In this document: piece by piece, positions 10,115 to 21,482 of the stretch
Numbering within the stretch: position 1 is the stretch's first letter
Layout of the letters: every line of letters begins with the position of its first letter
Assembly (NCBI GenBank): GCA_023376005.1
Contig: CM042157.1
Span: 87,158,866-87,222,865 of the forward strand
Reading direction: 5' to 3'
DNA from: Doryteuthis pealeii
Taxonomy: Eukaryota > Mollusca > Cephalopoda > Myopsida > Loliginidae
Length of the DNA stretch: 64,000 bases
Translations under genes and position numbers: made by a program
The notes under the pieces: model-generated
What the model was told of the DNA's origin: nothing
The model's database searches: none
Seen by the model: only the letters and a program-made list of their open reading frames with translations

Positions 10115-10330
10115 ACTGAGACTATTACGGATGCGGACTACGCAGATTATCTGGAACTTCTAAATAACCAACAAAAACCGAATCTCTGCTTCATAGCTAA
10201 GAGAAGGCAACATAGAACATCGACCTCGATGTGAACTCAGTAAAACTAAATGCAAATGTTTTAAGAAAGGAGGCATCTCACACTCTCCAATGGACTCTCT
10301 TCTCGATTTCGACGCATGAGGGTTCATCAA
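10115..10330 (+). pseudogene. LINE reverse transcriptase remnant
   Basis: The frame reads TITDADYADYLELL, which resembles the catalytic-motif segment DADYADDLALL of a non-LTR reverse transcriptase. The second aspartate of the YxDD motif is replaced by Y here. After a frameshift it continues with CELSKTKCKCF, like the NSxKTExMCF segment that follows in the same proteins. Stops and frameshifts show it is dead. The inverted duplicate of this window part begins within it, at 10,208. It fits the LINE 3' ends found at 13.2 and 58.9 kb. Confidence 0.5.
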
Positions 10331-10439
10331 TGAACAACCCACACAGTGTTTTGCTTATAGGATGAAGGCTTGTTTTTGGCACAGTTCGTTGGCAAAGAAT
10401 CTGGTGCAAAAGGAGGCCACAAACCAATCAACGACTGAT

Positions 10440-11060
10440 CTCAGCTTTTCAAATTCAGAGTTTCCTTCTCCTAGACTGCTTACCTATCAAGGTTAAGAAA
10501 CTACCCTTCCCTACTATTTTACTGTGACCAGACTGAAAGGCAGCCCTATGAACAAGCGGATTCCAGCCCCACAAACAAAGCGCGTCAGGATATGTTTGGC
10601 CTGTGGCGAGCGGCTACGGATACTTGAACTCGCTACCTCCTCGTAGCTGAAGTATTGTTTAGTAGACACCCAAATAAAGTACATCGAATTTCCACAAGCG
10701 CATCCGAACGAGCAGAAGTAAAGAACGGACTGTCGCTGAAGGGCGAGTGAGGAAGAAAGTGTTTTGGACGGCAAGTGAAATCTGACGACTGCTATTTGAA
10801 GTGAAGAATGGCGTGTTCGGTTGGGAAAGGAATTGCATTTCGTTGCTGGAGGGACTTGCAAAGGATTGATATTATCTTGAATTTTTGGACCCTTTCAAAA
10901 GATTTACCATAGCTGGAAAAAGAATGTATGGATTCATACCTTTCCAATGGTAGTAATGCTATATGAATGCAAACAGCTTGTCTAGGATTTGAACTCGGTC
11001 GGTGATCCGTTTCCTACGAAGCATGTCAAATAATATGAGTGTTTAACTGAATCAATCTCA
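10440..11060 (-). mobile_element. SINE family 1 split by an insertion
   Basis: Tail-side blocks (CCTTCTCCTAGACTGCTTACC, GGTTAAGAAAC) lie at 10,460-10,535. Head-side blocks (CATACCTTTCCAATGG, AGGATTTGAACTCGG) lie at 10,935-11,010. About 330 bp of less AT-rich sequence separates them. That insert includes a reverse-strand B-box-like GCGAGTTCAAGTATCC near 10,630, so it may itself be another SINE. The 115-codon open frame across it (10,514-10,861, -) has no known motif and is frameshifted in the inverted copy. Confidence 0.5.
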
Positions 11061-11180
11061 GAGCTTTGAACCACGGCATTTCCATTTATCTACTTGTCTG
11101 GTTCGTTGTGGAATAGGAGTGGGGAGAGGGTAATTTCACTCGCGACAAAAATAAAATAAATATAAACAAAATTAATGAAA

Positions 11181-11895
11181 CTAGTAAAATAAAAAACACC
11201 CTCCGGGCGATGTAAAAATAGATTTTTGAAAATATATTGCTGAGAGGTGGGAATAAAAATTCAATGTCAGCGAGTTTGTACCCTAAGTAAGTAAATCATC
11301 AATTCATTAAAGGATTAGAATAACAATTTGAATCTAAGAATAAAAAATTTAAATATGTATTAAAACTAACAACTATATATATGTTGTTGATTTTGATTCT
11401 CAAGCACCTCCTCATCATTCAAACAGTGCAGCAAGCACCAGAAGAATCTACTACATTCCGGTCTTGAAGAAGGATGTCACTATCCTGCAATTTACCACTA
11501 CGTCTAAAATAAAACGAAAACTAAAAAAAAAAACAACGTACCGAGTTTCTTCAATATCTTATTCTAGATCAACACTTATGGTAACAAATTTCATAAATAG
11601 CACTTTATGCTTCACTAATGGCCCAAACCTGGTATATGTACTTTCCAAAAAACAGCATACAGATACAAATATATCTCAAATATACTACACAACTATATAT
11701 AAGATATATAATACACAAGTCATCGTATTTATTAAAACTTCTGCTTAAAACACATGAGGACTGTCTAATGCTGGCATGTTCACAATTTTGAGTGTATTTA
11801 TTTCTATGTTATGACGATTTTGGGTATGTGACGTACAGCAGTGGACGTAATTTTTGTTACAGACAAACCGGAAGCGAATCTCCATTATTTATCGA
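11181..11895 (-). mobile_element. Non-autonomous Helitron, family II
   Basis: On the minus strand it begins TCGATAAATAATGGAG after an A. It ends with the hairpin region CGCCCGGAGGGTGT, an A/T-rich stretch and CTAG before a T. Near the start it has CTGTAACAAAAATTACGTC, matching family I's CTGTAACCGAAAC position for position, so the two families share their ends. There is no Rep/helicase frame. Other copies: 27,093 (-), 42,836 (+), 60,872 (-). Confidence 0.72.
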
Positions 11896-11929
11896 TATCA
11901 TATGTTCAATATATCTAAACTCTGGTTTC

Positions 11930-12180
11930 GATCGGGGGTCTAGTGGCTTCGGCCATGGACCTTATAAGTTTAACATCGTTGATCCCAGGCGCCATCCCTA
12001 GGTACACCTGCCTCCTTGATTTTACAGGGGCAGGACTGGTTTATGCCAAGTGTCTGAAGCGCCCCTTGATGGGAATGCGACGAGATCAACGCACCGCCAC
12101 CCATGAGTTCGGCTTTGTGGTAGTCCACATTATAAGGGCATTGTGCCTAACCCGTACACGTGGGTACATGGTAATACTCT
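11930..12180 (+). mobile_element. tRNA-derived SINE, family 3
   Basis: Head GGGGTCTAGTGGCTTCGGCC (A-box-like), then TCGTTGATCCCAGGCGCC (B-box-like TTGATCCC). The body carries the CCTTGATTTTACAGGGGCAGG block, GAAGCGCCCCTTGATGGG, CATGAGTTCGGCTTTGTGG and the tail GGCATTGTGCCTAACCCGTAC. About 250 bp. Confidence 0.65.
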
Positions 12181-12384
12181 AATACACAGTCTTGCCTGAA
12201 AAATACAGAATCGTTTTGAACCAAGAGTGTACCGGCCAAGCCATGTGTGAAGTACTTCTACTGCTAAAGTACGTACGTCAAATTTAAACTATCGTAAGTT
12301 TGCAATTTTCGTTTTACTGACGATCGGTGTTCAAACGTTAGTGTTTTACTTTATTCATTTATGAAATATATCAATATATATTTA
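12181..12384. other. No gene seen
   Basis: AT-rich spacer between two SINEs; nothing recognised. Confidence 0.45.
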
Positions 12385-12660
12385 CCAACCCCTCCGCACG
12401 GCGAGGATGTGACACAAGGTAATTTTTAAGGCGGGGTTCAACAGGTTTAATCAGAGTTTTCCTTCTCTAGCACGGTTGCCTAACTAGCGTTAAAGAGCCC
12501 AGCTCTGCCAACTATTTATCCATAGTGCAGGGAGAGTAGAATTCATACCTTTCCAGGGTATAGCGCTAAGTGAAATGCAATTACACGCTCAGGATTTGAA
12601 CTTGGGGCGACGTTTCATTTCCCATGATCTTAACCATTACGACACGCGCTTCCATATGAA
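12385..12660 (-). mobile_element. tRNA-derived SINE, family 1
   Basis: Nearly full length in reverse: CCAACCCCTCCGCACGG, the AGAGTTTTCCTTCTCTAGCAC block, GTTAAAGAGCCCAGCTCTGCC, CATACCTTTCCAGGGTAT and CACGCTCAGGATTTGAACTT with the head at the right end. Confidence 0.75.
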
Positions 12661-13155
12661 ATATATCAATATAAGACTATGGGCCCGGGGTGAATTACAT
12701 TTACTCCCATCTAAATGAATCTTACCTCGCGCAATAAGATCTTACTGGACCTCAGACTGATATCCACTATAACTAGATCCTCCCAACAAAACCGAAAAAA
12801 TAAGAGAAAATCTGGATTTGAAGGAGGAGGGAAACTCCCAAATCCAGCTATTTAACTTTCAAGTGGAACAATTGTATAGAGAATGATGTACATCTCCCAC
12901 ACAACTAAACTGATTGTTATTTCCGTATAGCCATTGATCACAAATGAAATATTTACTATACCACTTTGAATCAGTAAGAATGTAGATTTAGTATGAAAAA
13001 AAACGAAAGAAAAAATTGATTGAGCTTCCATCTTTATTCATTTGTTTATTTTTTTTAGTAAGAAACGCGAAATGCAGGTAGAATTTAACGTCATTTCATA
13101 ATGATATGTAATTATTTAAAATGTATTCGATAATATGATCAAAGTCTTCATTATT
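12661..13155. other. No gene seen
   Basis: AT-rich sequence without recognised features; its inverted copy lies at about 41,550-42,045. Confidence 0.45.
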
Positions 13156-13189
13156 TTTGCTCAAAACCAAGCCAGGTGATATTCTAATA

Positions 13190-13735
13190 TGTTACTATAT
13201 TTACTTTTCGTTAATTGTTTTATTTTCGAAGTTTCCTCCGGACATGCACATATACTCACTGCCCTTTATCCAATTCACAGACAAGTTAGAGAGACAGTAC
13301 TTCCAGGCGTTATCGTATCAGTGCTGTTGTATGGCTGCACCACCTGGACCACTAACGAAACGACTAGAGATAACTAGATGGAGCTGCACAGAAATGCTGC
13401 GGTGATCCTGAACAAGACGTGAAACAGCACTCACGAGAAAGCAGCTGTATGGCCACCTGTCACATATTGACCGCCAAACCATCGTAAGACGGCCAAGACA
13501 CGGCGGACAGAACTGCTGGAAAGCAAGGACGAAACTTCAAGCGATGTCCTCCTGTGAAGCAGCACATGGGCAGCGCCAGTGTGGGCCGACCAGCAAGGAC
13601 GTACATTGATCAGCTCTGTGCGGATACAGATACTGCATAGAGGACCTTCGAGAATGATGAACGATAGGGACGGGTGGAGAGAGTTGTCATGGATATCCGT
13701 GCTAACAGCGCGACATGATGATGATGATGATGATG
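13190..13735 (+). pseudogene. Non-LTR retrotransposon (LINE) 3' end
   Basis: Frames read in pieces give LERQYFQALSYQCC, GCTTWT-like residues, TKRLE, then KQLYGHL, RRPRHGGQNCWKARTKL, HGQRQCGPTSKDVH and a C-terminal stretch like MNDRDGWRELSWIS. This is the tail following the RT domain of a family best preserved here at 58,900-59,446. Several frameshifts and stops break it. It ends in (ATG)n and then (TA)n, a typical LINE 3' tail. Exact clade (RTE-, Jockey- or CR1-like) is not decided. Confidence 0.7.
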
Positions 13736-13736
13736 A

Positions 13737-13777
<41 letters not shown>
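13717..13777. repeat. (ATG)n-(TA)n microsatellite
   Basis: ATG/GAT triplets followed by a TA run, between the LINE tail and a hammerhead element. Confidence 0.95.
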
Positions 13778-13779
<2 letters not shown>

Positions 13780-13898
13780 TAAGGTGCCGGACTGACACCC
13801 AAGCAACCGCGAGTTGCAATTCCGGCTGTAGTAGCTTACAATGTCTAGCCGCACTGAGAGACTTGATAAGTCGAACACGTGTCTGTGGATGACCATAT
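13780..13898 (+). mobile_element. tRNA-head plus hammerhead composite element
   Basis: The head GGCTAAGGTGCCGGACTGA (A-box-like) and GCGAGTTGCAATTCCGGC (B-box-like) are followed by TGTCTAGCCGCA and a hammerhead fold, then CTGTGGATGACC and (TA)n. The same order and blocks occur at 37,725-37,856. About 115 bp. It is preceded by the (TA)n of a LINE tail. It looks like a non-autonomous retroelement with a Pol III-type head and a self-cleaving RNA end. Confidence 0.65.
13849..13888 (+). ncRNA. Hammerhead ribozyme with two 1-base deletions
   Basis: Helix I CCGCA/TGTGG (one G-U pair), core CTGA.GA lacking one base, helix II GACTT-GAT-AAGTC (5 bp, perfect), GAA instead of GAAA, helix III AC-ACGT-GT, C at the cleavage position. 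The inverted copy at 40,797-40,843 has the missing positions but carries other indels. Both sets of indels are therefore probably sequencing error, and the true locus is probably intact. Confidence 0.65.
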
Positions 13899-13904
13899 AT
13901 ATAT

Positions 13905-13936
<32 letters not shown>

Positions 13937-14717
13937 GTGATGCTGATAGCTTTTGATTAGTGTGTCCTGGGACACACATATTTGCTTTGACTGAGTCCCT
14001 AGGAAAAAGTATGGGTCTCAACTAAGGTAAATTTGTTTACCAAACTAAACTCATTTCCACTATAACCAAACCTGCAAACGAAACGAATGATTTGTGGGTA
14101 AAGAAACCTTAAAGCAATACATTTTCTTTCGATTGTCTCAATTCAGTTGATTTGCTATCCCACACATTCTATTTAATTTAAAAACAATCGTGTAAATAAT
14201 GATTTCGCTAAAGGTGGAAAATCAAATCATGTGAAAATTCTGATTTCAAATGCCATAAAAAAAAGAAAAAGAATCGCACAGAAAATTATTTGCATTGCGA
14301 ACTGAAGTTGAATTGGCATTTTTGAGTCCATTTTACATCACCATTTATATTGTCAGCTATTTTTCAACATGAAAAGCCCCACGGTGAGATTCATGCACAC
14401 TATTCTTAGTGTTAAACGAAGCTGAATTTTAATAATAAATAATCATAAAATAAAACATGAAAAAAACTAAACACACATACATGTATTATATTCATTATTT
14501 GAGCAATAAATATCCGAAACGTACTATATCTCAAATGTAGTTAGAACAATATTTCCTAACACAATACACACACACACACAGACAGAGACACACAACACAA
14601 ATATATATGTGTGTGTTTGGTTTGTAGATTGAATTTTGAAGGTGTATCACAATGTGAAGTAAAAAAGGTAACGAGTATCTTATTTATTTACTGTATTATA
14701 TATATATATATAATATA
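13899..14717. other. AT-rich, no gene seen
   Basis: Starts with (TA)n. Includes (CA)n near 14,566-14,600. Near 14,620 it has the block TTTGGTTTGTAGATTGA...ATCACAATGTGAAG...GGTAACGAGTAT, a repeat also found twice in a foldback at 37,940-38,345. Confidence 0.5.
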
Positions 14718-15328
14718 TCTTATATAATGAGATGATGTGTTTTCTGTCAGTAACCGAAACTATATTACTACTCATATCACTATTCCTAAGTTATTGACAT
14801 ACATTTTCCAATGATTGTTATTTTTTTTTAAACCTCAATTATTAATAAAATTGTTTACATTATTAATACTGTTAACCCATGTCTACATACTGACAACATC
14901 CAATTATATTATATATACAAACAAATAGTGGTTTACAGTGTGAACGGGAAGGCAATTTGCATATTGAATATAAAAATGTGATTTTATTAAAATATGTGCT
15001 TAGTATTATTGATTTCTAACTGTTTTGGTTTATTTTAAAATATAAGCCAAAATCTCTTCAATAAATCTTAAATGGAAAATCATTAACAAGAAAAATACTG
15101 TCATTTATTCTTTACTTCCTCTTCTTAAACTCAATACTTAGATTAGAAAAAATAACAATGAAAGACGAGAGTGATGAAAAGTAAGTTTCAGTTGTTCTAT
15201 TTTTTTATTATACTCCTTCTGTTTCAAATCTTTTTATCGTATCTTATTTAAGCTTTTCTAATTTAATATATATATTTATTACATTAAAACTTAAATACTT
15301 GCACCCGGAGGGTGCATATATTTGCTAG
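14718..15328 (+). mobile_element. Non-autonomous Helitron, family I
   Basis: Begins TCTTATATAATGAG (slightly damaged) and ends with GCACCCGGAGGGTGC, ATATATTTG, CTAG and T. About 90% like the copy at 2,952. Confidence 0.75.
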
Positions 15329-15414
15329 TATAAGTAAAAGAAATAACAATAGACTTAGAGGATTAGCATTATCGTCTATTTCAGAGAGTTAGGAGATTTT
15401 TTGTGGCGGAAAGT

Positions 15415-15424
15415 NNNNNNNNNN
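15415..15424. other. Assembly gap (10 N)
   Basis: Ten N bases. Arm A ends on its left and palindrome arm B begins on its right, so the gap marks a scaffold join. Confidence 0.99.
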
Positions 15425-16669
15425 CCACCGATCGATTCCAAATACAATGATTCCAAGGCTAAGAATTCAATAGCATATCAAATAACAAACAACCAGCAGC
15501 AGCTCAGCACGTGCCGTGATTCGGACATACGCGTTGCCTTCAGTGGTCACGTTGGTAGTTAACGAGTCTATATTTTAGAAGTAGGTAATCTTACCACCAG
15601 ATCTATTATCACACAACAACTCCAACAGATCAGCCCGTCTTCTGGAATCTCTCCCTCTCAATTAGGCTTTATTTCAAGGGATTGCTTTCATATCAAATCA
15701 TCCCAAAAAAATCAAGTAGGCTGTTTATTTGCAGGTTAGTCTTACTTTCGGGGAAACACGGTATCCTATCTATTTGATAGAAATGATGTCTATCTAAGTG
15801 AGGGACTGCCTCATGTCCATCTATCTATTTCTGAGCTCTTCATCCGTATGATGGAAATGTATCTATTGAGGAGTAGTCCAGTTCGGCGTAGTCGTTAACC
15901 TACATGACAGTCACATAAGTGAGTTCGGAACTCCAGGTTCGCGCTATTACGTTTGATTTCGGTTTAATAACCATATAGGGAAAGTATGACCATTCGTTCA
16001 TGTATTTTTGTATTAGTTTTATAAGAGATCTTAATTAAGTTGGAGTAATAAATGTTGTCCATTATTGCATATTTGTATCTGAGACATATTTAAATGATTC
16101 CACGGGCACAGATGACTTGTACAGATTTACGGCGGGGTCGACAGAAAAGTAATGGGTTTCTCATTATCGCCATGAAAAAACAATAAATCCCAATTCTGGG
16201 CTTTGGTGATAACAAACCTTGTTCGGACGAGTGCTCACCAGGAATTTGTTTGATCACATTTAGTCAGACAAGAGGTTTGATCCTTAATTGAGCACGTGAA
16301 CAATTAGAACAACTAAGGCTCGACAAATGTTCCGAACATTTCGACACACGATCTCTATAATACAGGTTGGCCTGAATAAGAGGGAGTGTGGGCTACGGGG
16401 AATTGCCTGTGGCAGCTGGGCTGGCAGTTTTGCAGAGAGGTAGTTACCCCTTAGGTTTTTGACGTAAGCCAGTCTTGGGTCGTGACATTAGGCATTGGTG
16501 TCGCTGGTGTGTGAGCGATAATATTTAATAATATTTTTACACTGACGAAGTTAAAATCATACCTATTAATGAAGCACCCCTCACGTTCTCATGTCTCTGT
16601 CTCTGTCTCTCTCAAGAACAATACCAAGAAGAAGTTAAATTACAAACAAGTCATATGAAAGAAACGAAA

Positions 16670-17050
16670 AAGTTGTATCAAACTTTATTTACTACCCCAA
16701 AGAGAATACTACGAGAGATTGTTTATGGCCCTTTTCATCGTCATAAACCAACAAAGTGAACAGATTACTCCGACTACTTAAGGAGAGTTGATAGTTGTGA
16801 AACACAAGTCCAAATTGGACGTAACTAATAACCCCACGGCCTTGTAAGGTTGATACCTTTCCCTGACCATAAACGGAGAAAGGAGGAAGGATTCTTTTGT
16901 GGGCGTTGAAGGCTGACTTCTAGATTCCGTGTCGTGAAAACAAGCCAACGTGTCGGTTCGTGTATACGACTTATATAAGTGTTAATAGTGCACCCACGGA
17001 GGGCTGCTGTCAACAAAGCCCTTGCCACGTAACCATAACTATACGTCTGA
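16670..17050 (-). repeat. LTR-like repeat (family L), copy 2
   Basis: Mirror of 23,455-23,830. It carries ACTTTATTTACTACCCCAAAG, GAATACTACGAGAG, AACCCCACGGCCTTGTAAGG, CGTGTATACGACTTATATAA and CCACGGAGGG in that order. Confidence 0.55.
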
Positions 17051-17059
17051 TCATCGGAC

Positions 17060-17680
17060 GTTTTTATGAAGTACTAGTTTCTATTGAAAGTGTCATTATG
17101 ATGACATCCCGTTTCGTATAATAATGTCGAGTTCTATGTAGTTGTCGATTCTATGAATTACCGTTTATGTAGTTGTCGATTTCTATGAGAGCTCCGTTTC
17201 CATAACGTACCGTTTCTATAAAATGTCGATTCTAGAAGTGTCGATTCTAATTGAATTACCGTTTCTAGTGGGCAGTGTCGAGTTCTTATTTGAATTCCAT
17301 TCCATAACGTACCGTTTTCTATAAAGTTGTCGATTCTATGAAGTGTCGATCTTTGAAGTTACTCGTTTTCCATGTGTCGATTCTAATGGAAGTTCCTGTC
17401 CATAACGGCTACCGTTTTCTATATCAAATATCGATTCTTATGAAGAGCTCGAATCTTATGAATTACCGTGTTTCTATGTAGTGTCGATTCTATGAACGTT
17501 CCGTTTTCTATAACGTTACCGTTTCTATAAAATGGTCGATTTCTATGAATTACCGTTTGTATGTAGTGTTCGATTCTATAAAGTTTGTTTCTATAACGTA
17601 CCGTCTTCTATAAAATAATCGATTCTATAGAGTGCTCGTTTCAGAGTGTCGATTCTATGAAGAGCGTTAAACGTTTAAAC
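17060..17680. repeat. Minisatellite of TCGATTCTATGAA-type units
   Basis: Degenerate array of about 19-bp subunits (TAGTGTCGATTCTATGAA, CCGTTTCTATAAAATG, CGTTTCCATAACGTAC) grouped into a unit of roughly 96 bp. Mirror of 22,865-23,455. Confidence 0.8.
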
Positions 17681-17879
17681 TGCACGTAACGGAACTATGC
17701 TAACTGAATATGTATTCTAGGCCTCGTATTAATTAAACAAGAAGAATTAACTGGTCAGAAAGTTAAAGAAAAACATTATGCTGTGGCCTTTGTCTTAAAT
17801 TATAATATCTTATTTAGTTTGTGTGATAGGTTGTGATGGAGGTACACTTACCATACATCAGTTTATCTGTTGGGTGCTC

Positions 17880-18160
17880 ATCCAAAGATGTTCAAGGCAG
17901 ATTGCAGGCATCCCTGTGTTAGCGTTTACAATTCATGACAGTCTCATGTTAGGTAGAAACTTCACTTATGAGGCTTTCATTCTTACTTCTCCAGCAGTCT
18001 GTGTTATCGTCTCGTCGTATCTTCTGTTTACTCAGACCGTTCTTCGGCGTGGGGTTGTCTCTCTCAGCTGGTTCCCTTTTGTGTTCTATAACCAAGGAAA
18101 CAACACAGAGGCAATATTGGTTGGTGAACTTTTTTTTCCCCTGTAATTTCATTAACCTGC
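17880..18160 (-). pseudogene. LINE 3'-end relic
   Basis: On the minus strand it encodes pieces such as NTDCWRSKNESLISEVST, matching the CWRSKDELISDV segment of the LINE tail at 58,900-59,446. Mirror of 22,430-22,600. Heavily decayed. Confidence 0.55.
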
Positions 18161-19087
18161 ACGCGCGTGTGGTTAGAGGAGCAACAGAGACGGAAAAACG
18201 CCACCTGGCCCTAACATGTTGGACTCAACTTCCCAAATTCCAATTCGTTACTTTCCAGCGTGGTTGATAATGTCGACGTCTCTAAGCCAATGAAGATCGC
18301 ATTCCAGATGAACAGAACTCATATAATGTATTTTCCTGGTTTACTGTTATTTTCAAACCACTCTATACTTCTTGGCTTATGCCCTCCATTATGAACAGAG
18401 CTCAAATACATGATTCTTGCTAGAGAGCTGAAAACCGTGTGGAACGTAAAGGTTGAGGCTTATACCAATCACAGTGGAACCCTGTTAAACCCATTCCCCA
18501 AACGCTTGATAAAAGAGACTGGGGGGGGTGGGGATATTCAGAAAGAGAATTTTGAGGACCAACCTAGACCAGCAGACTGTTGAAATCACGCTAACAGATT
18601 AATTAAATTTAAAAGACTGTTGGCCATAGAAACAGGCCCGCAAGAGTATTGAGTGGCTGTTTTCAAAAAAATATCCCTTAGCCATTTTCTTTGAGGCAAT
18701 TCATTTTCAGTCTTTTGAATGGAGTTGTTGCGAATTAAAAATGATTGCACTCCCCAACCCTAAGTTACATCATTATCTTTCATTAATAAAGGGTTACATA
18801 ATAGTTAATGATTGTGTTACCTGAAGTGTTGTAAAAAAAACAAAAAAAGACTGAATGTATTAAGGAAAGTTATTTACTGACCAAAATGCGGTGTAAGAGA
18901 ATATAAAAAGCTGGACAGTACATCAAAACTGAGTAGATTAATAATAAATAATATAGGTAGATATACATAAATAGTACCTTTAGGAATATATAATCAGATA
19001 TATTCATTAACATATCTATACATATTTATACATACACCCCTTAGTGAAATTAATTGAAACAAATGAATAATTCCATTATTATATTAA
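18161..19087. other. No gene seen
   Basis: Unique-looking sequence inside palindrome arm B, including a G-run near 18,520. No protein motif found. Confidence 0.4.
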
Positions 19088-19757
19088 CTAGCAAATATAT
19101 GCACCCTCCGGGTCGCATAGATTAAAGTTTTGATATATAGAAATACTTCATATTAAATAGAAAGGCTAATGAAACTGACGTAAGAATGCAGATGAAAAGA
19201 TCTGCAAACAGAGGGGTAATAATCGAATAAATAGAACAAACTTTGAAATCTAACTATTCCATTCATTTTCCATTACTTCCCCTTCTTGTCTTTGGTAATG
19301 ATTTTCCTAATAACTATTCAGTTATAAATAGAGAAGTAAAGGATAATACCTTACAGTTATTTCTCTTGAAATAAATTTCTTTTAAGATTTATTCCACGAG
19401 ATTTTTGTTTATATTTCTTAAGATAAAACCAAACAATTAAAAAGTCATATTAATACCAAGCACTATTTATTAAAATAAAATTTTAAATATCAATATGCAA
19501 ATTAGCCTTCTTGTTCAAACTGTTTAAACCGCTATTTTGTTGTATATATAAATACAATTTGCAGGTTAAGTAGTACGTAGAATATAGTCAACAGATTAAT
19601 AAATTGTAAAAACATTTTTTATTAATAATGAAGTTTGAAAAAGAATGAAAATTCATGGGGGAAGGGAAATTGGGGGACGGAAATATGTTAGGAATGTGTG
19701 GACTTAGTAGTAATATTGTCATTACAGACAGAAAAAACCACATCTCATATAATAAGA
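19088..19757 (-). mobile_element. Non-autonomous Helitron, family I
   Basis: In reverse it ends with CTAG after CAAATATATGC and starts with TC at 19,757. The hairpin has one extra base (CACCCTCCGGGTCGC). It is the mirror copy of 20,836-21,482. Confidence 0.7.
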
Positions 19758-20835
19758 TATTGACGAGAATGTAAAAGCCAGTATATTTTTCAGGAAAATG
19801 CCAATTCATTTCATAGTCATGGAACGAAAAATATGTAAGTATAGCATTTTTATTTTTTGATAACAAATATATAATTGGAGATTTATCAAGACCAAGAGCA
19901 GACTTGCTGTTCACACAGTCTTCAATTTGGAAAAAAAAAAGACAAAAAAAATGTGTTAACTCTAGTGTGAAAAATCTTCAAGGCGTAAACATAATAAAAT
20001 ACACATCCCTTAAATTGGATGAATGTACCCATCATATTTTCACACCTTCTTCTTCGTACCTATTATTTTGTGAAGGTCTAAACATCGAATTTCTTAAAGA
20101 TGAGATGATTGTGATTAATTATTATAGAAAAATACGTTTTTTGCGATTTGGACGATTGAGACAATGATAGATGTTATAATGGAAATAATATTGATTCTAA
20201 TGAAATAATGCAATTAGGACATGTTTAAAAAATTATGAAATTGCACGAATTTTCTTTGACGTCAGAAAAATACTGTTTTTGGAATTTTCTATTTTCTGAC
20301 AAGATAACCAGAAAAAATTTCCGCTCACAGATTTTTCTGAACGTCAAGAAAATTCGTGAATTTCATAATTTTTTAAAACAGTCTAATGCATTATTCATTT
20401 AGAATCAATATTTATTTCCATTATAACATCATATGTCTCAATCGTCCAAATCGCAAAAAACGTATTGTTCTTAATAATTAATCACAATCTATCTCATCTT
20501 TAGAAAATCGGATGGTTTTAGGACGCTTCACAATAATATAGGTACGAAGAAGAAGGTCTGAAAATATGGATGGGACATTCACCAATTTAAGGGATGTGTA
20601 TTTTATTAATTTTACGCCTGATGATTTTTTCACACTAGAGTTAACACATTTTTTTTTGTCTTTTTTTTTTTCAATGAAGACTGTGTGACAGCAAGTCTGC
20701 TCTGGTCTTGATAATCTTCACAATATATATTTGTTATACAAAAATTAAATGCTATACTAATACATTATTTTCTTCCATGACTATGAATAATTGGCAATTT
20801 TTCTGAAAAATAGTCTGGCTTTATTCATTTCAATA

Positions 20836-21482
20836 TCTTATTATAATGGGAGATGTGTGTTTTTTGTCTGTAAACCGAAACAATATTACTACTCAAGTCA
20901 CCAATTCCCTTAACTATTTACGTCCATTTCTCCATTGATTCTTCATTCTTTTAAACCTTCAGTATTAATAAAAAATGTTTTACATTATTAATACTGTTGA
21001 CTATATCTACTACTAATAACATGCAATTGTATTTATATATACAACAAAAATAGCGGTTTACAGTTTGAACAAGAAGGCTAATTTGCATATTTGATATTTA
21101 AAATTTTATTTTAATAAAATATGTGCTTTTTATTGATTTTTAATTGTTTGGTTTTTTATCTTAAGAAATATAAACAAAAATCTCGTGGATAAATCTTAAA
21201 AGAAATTTATTTACAAGAAGAAATAACCTGTAATATTATCCTTTACTTCCTATTTTAACCTGAATAGTTAAATTAGGAAAATTTACCAATGAAAGAGGGG
21301 AGTAATGGAAAATGATGAATAGTTAGTTTCAAAGTTGTTCTATTTTTCGATTATACCCCCTCTGTTGCAGATCTTTTTCATCTGCATTCTTAGTCAGTTT
21401 CATTAGCCTTTCTAATTTAATATGATATTCTATTATATCAAAACTTAAATACTTGCACCCGGAGGGTGCATATATTTGCTAG
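20836..21482 (+). mobile_element. Non-autonomous Helitron, family I
   Basis: TCTTATTATAATGGGAG after A at the start; GCACCCGGAGGGTGC, ATATATTTG, CTAG then T at the end. 647 bp. Confidence 0.75.

Larger units (their letters stand above)
10208..15414 (+). repeat. Arm A of a 5.2-kb inverted duplication
   Basis: The whole interval is repeated in reverse at 39,265-44,525, with the same order of SINE, Helitron II, SINE, SINE, LINE end, hammerhead element and Helitron I. Differences are mostly one-base indels scattered in both copies. The arm stops exactly at the 10-N gap at 15,415, and the partner stops exactly at the gap at 44,526. A duplicated contig or haplotype join is more likely than a genomic event. 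Confidence 0.85.
15425..20275 (+). repeat. Left arm (B) of a giant palindrome
   Basis: It mirrors 20,285-25,020. Anchor pairs include TTCCAAGGCTAAGAAT at 15,449 against ATTCTTAGCCTTGG at 24,976, and the Helitron I pair at 19,088 and 20,836. The minisatellite pair is at 17,060 and 22,865. At the centre, ATTTTTTAAAACAG near 20,370 mirrors ATGTTTAAAAAATTATG near 20,220. Arm identity looks like roughly 85-90% with many single-base indels. The arm contains no gene. Confidence 0.85.

Noticed and set aside
10514..10861. 115-codon minus-strand frame
   Set aside because: No known motif, lies in a SINE-like insert, and is frameshifted in the inverted copy at 43.8-44.1 kb.
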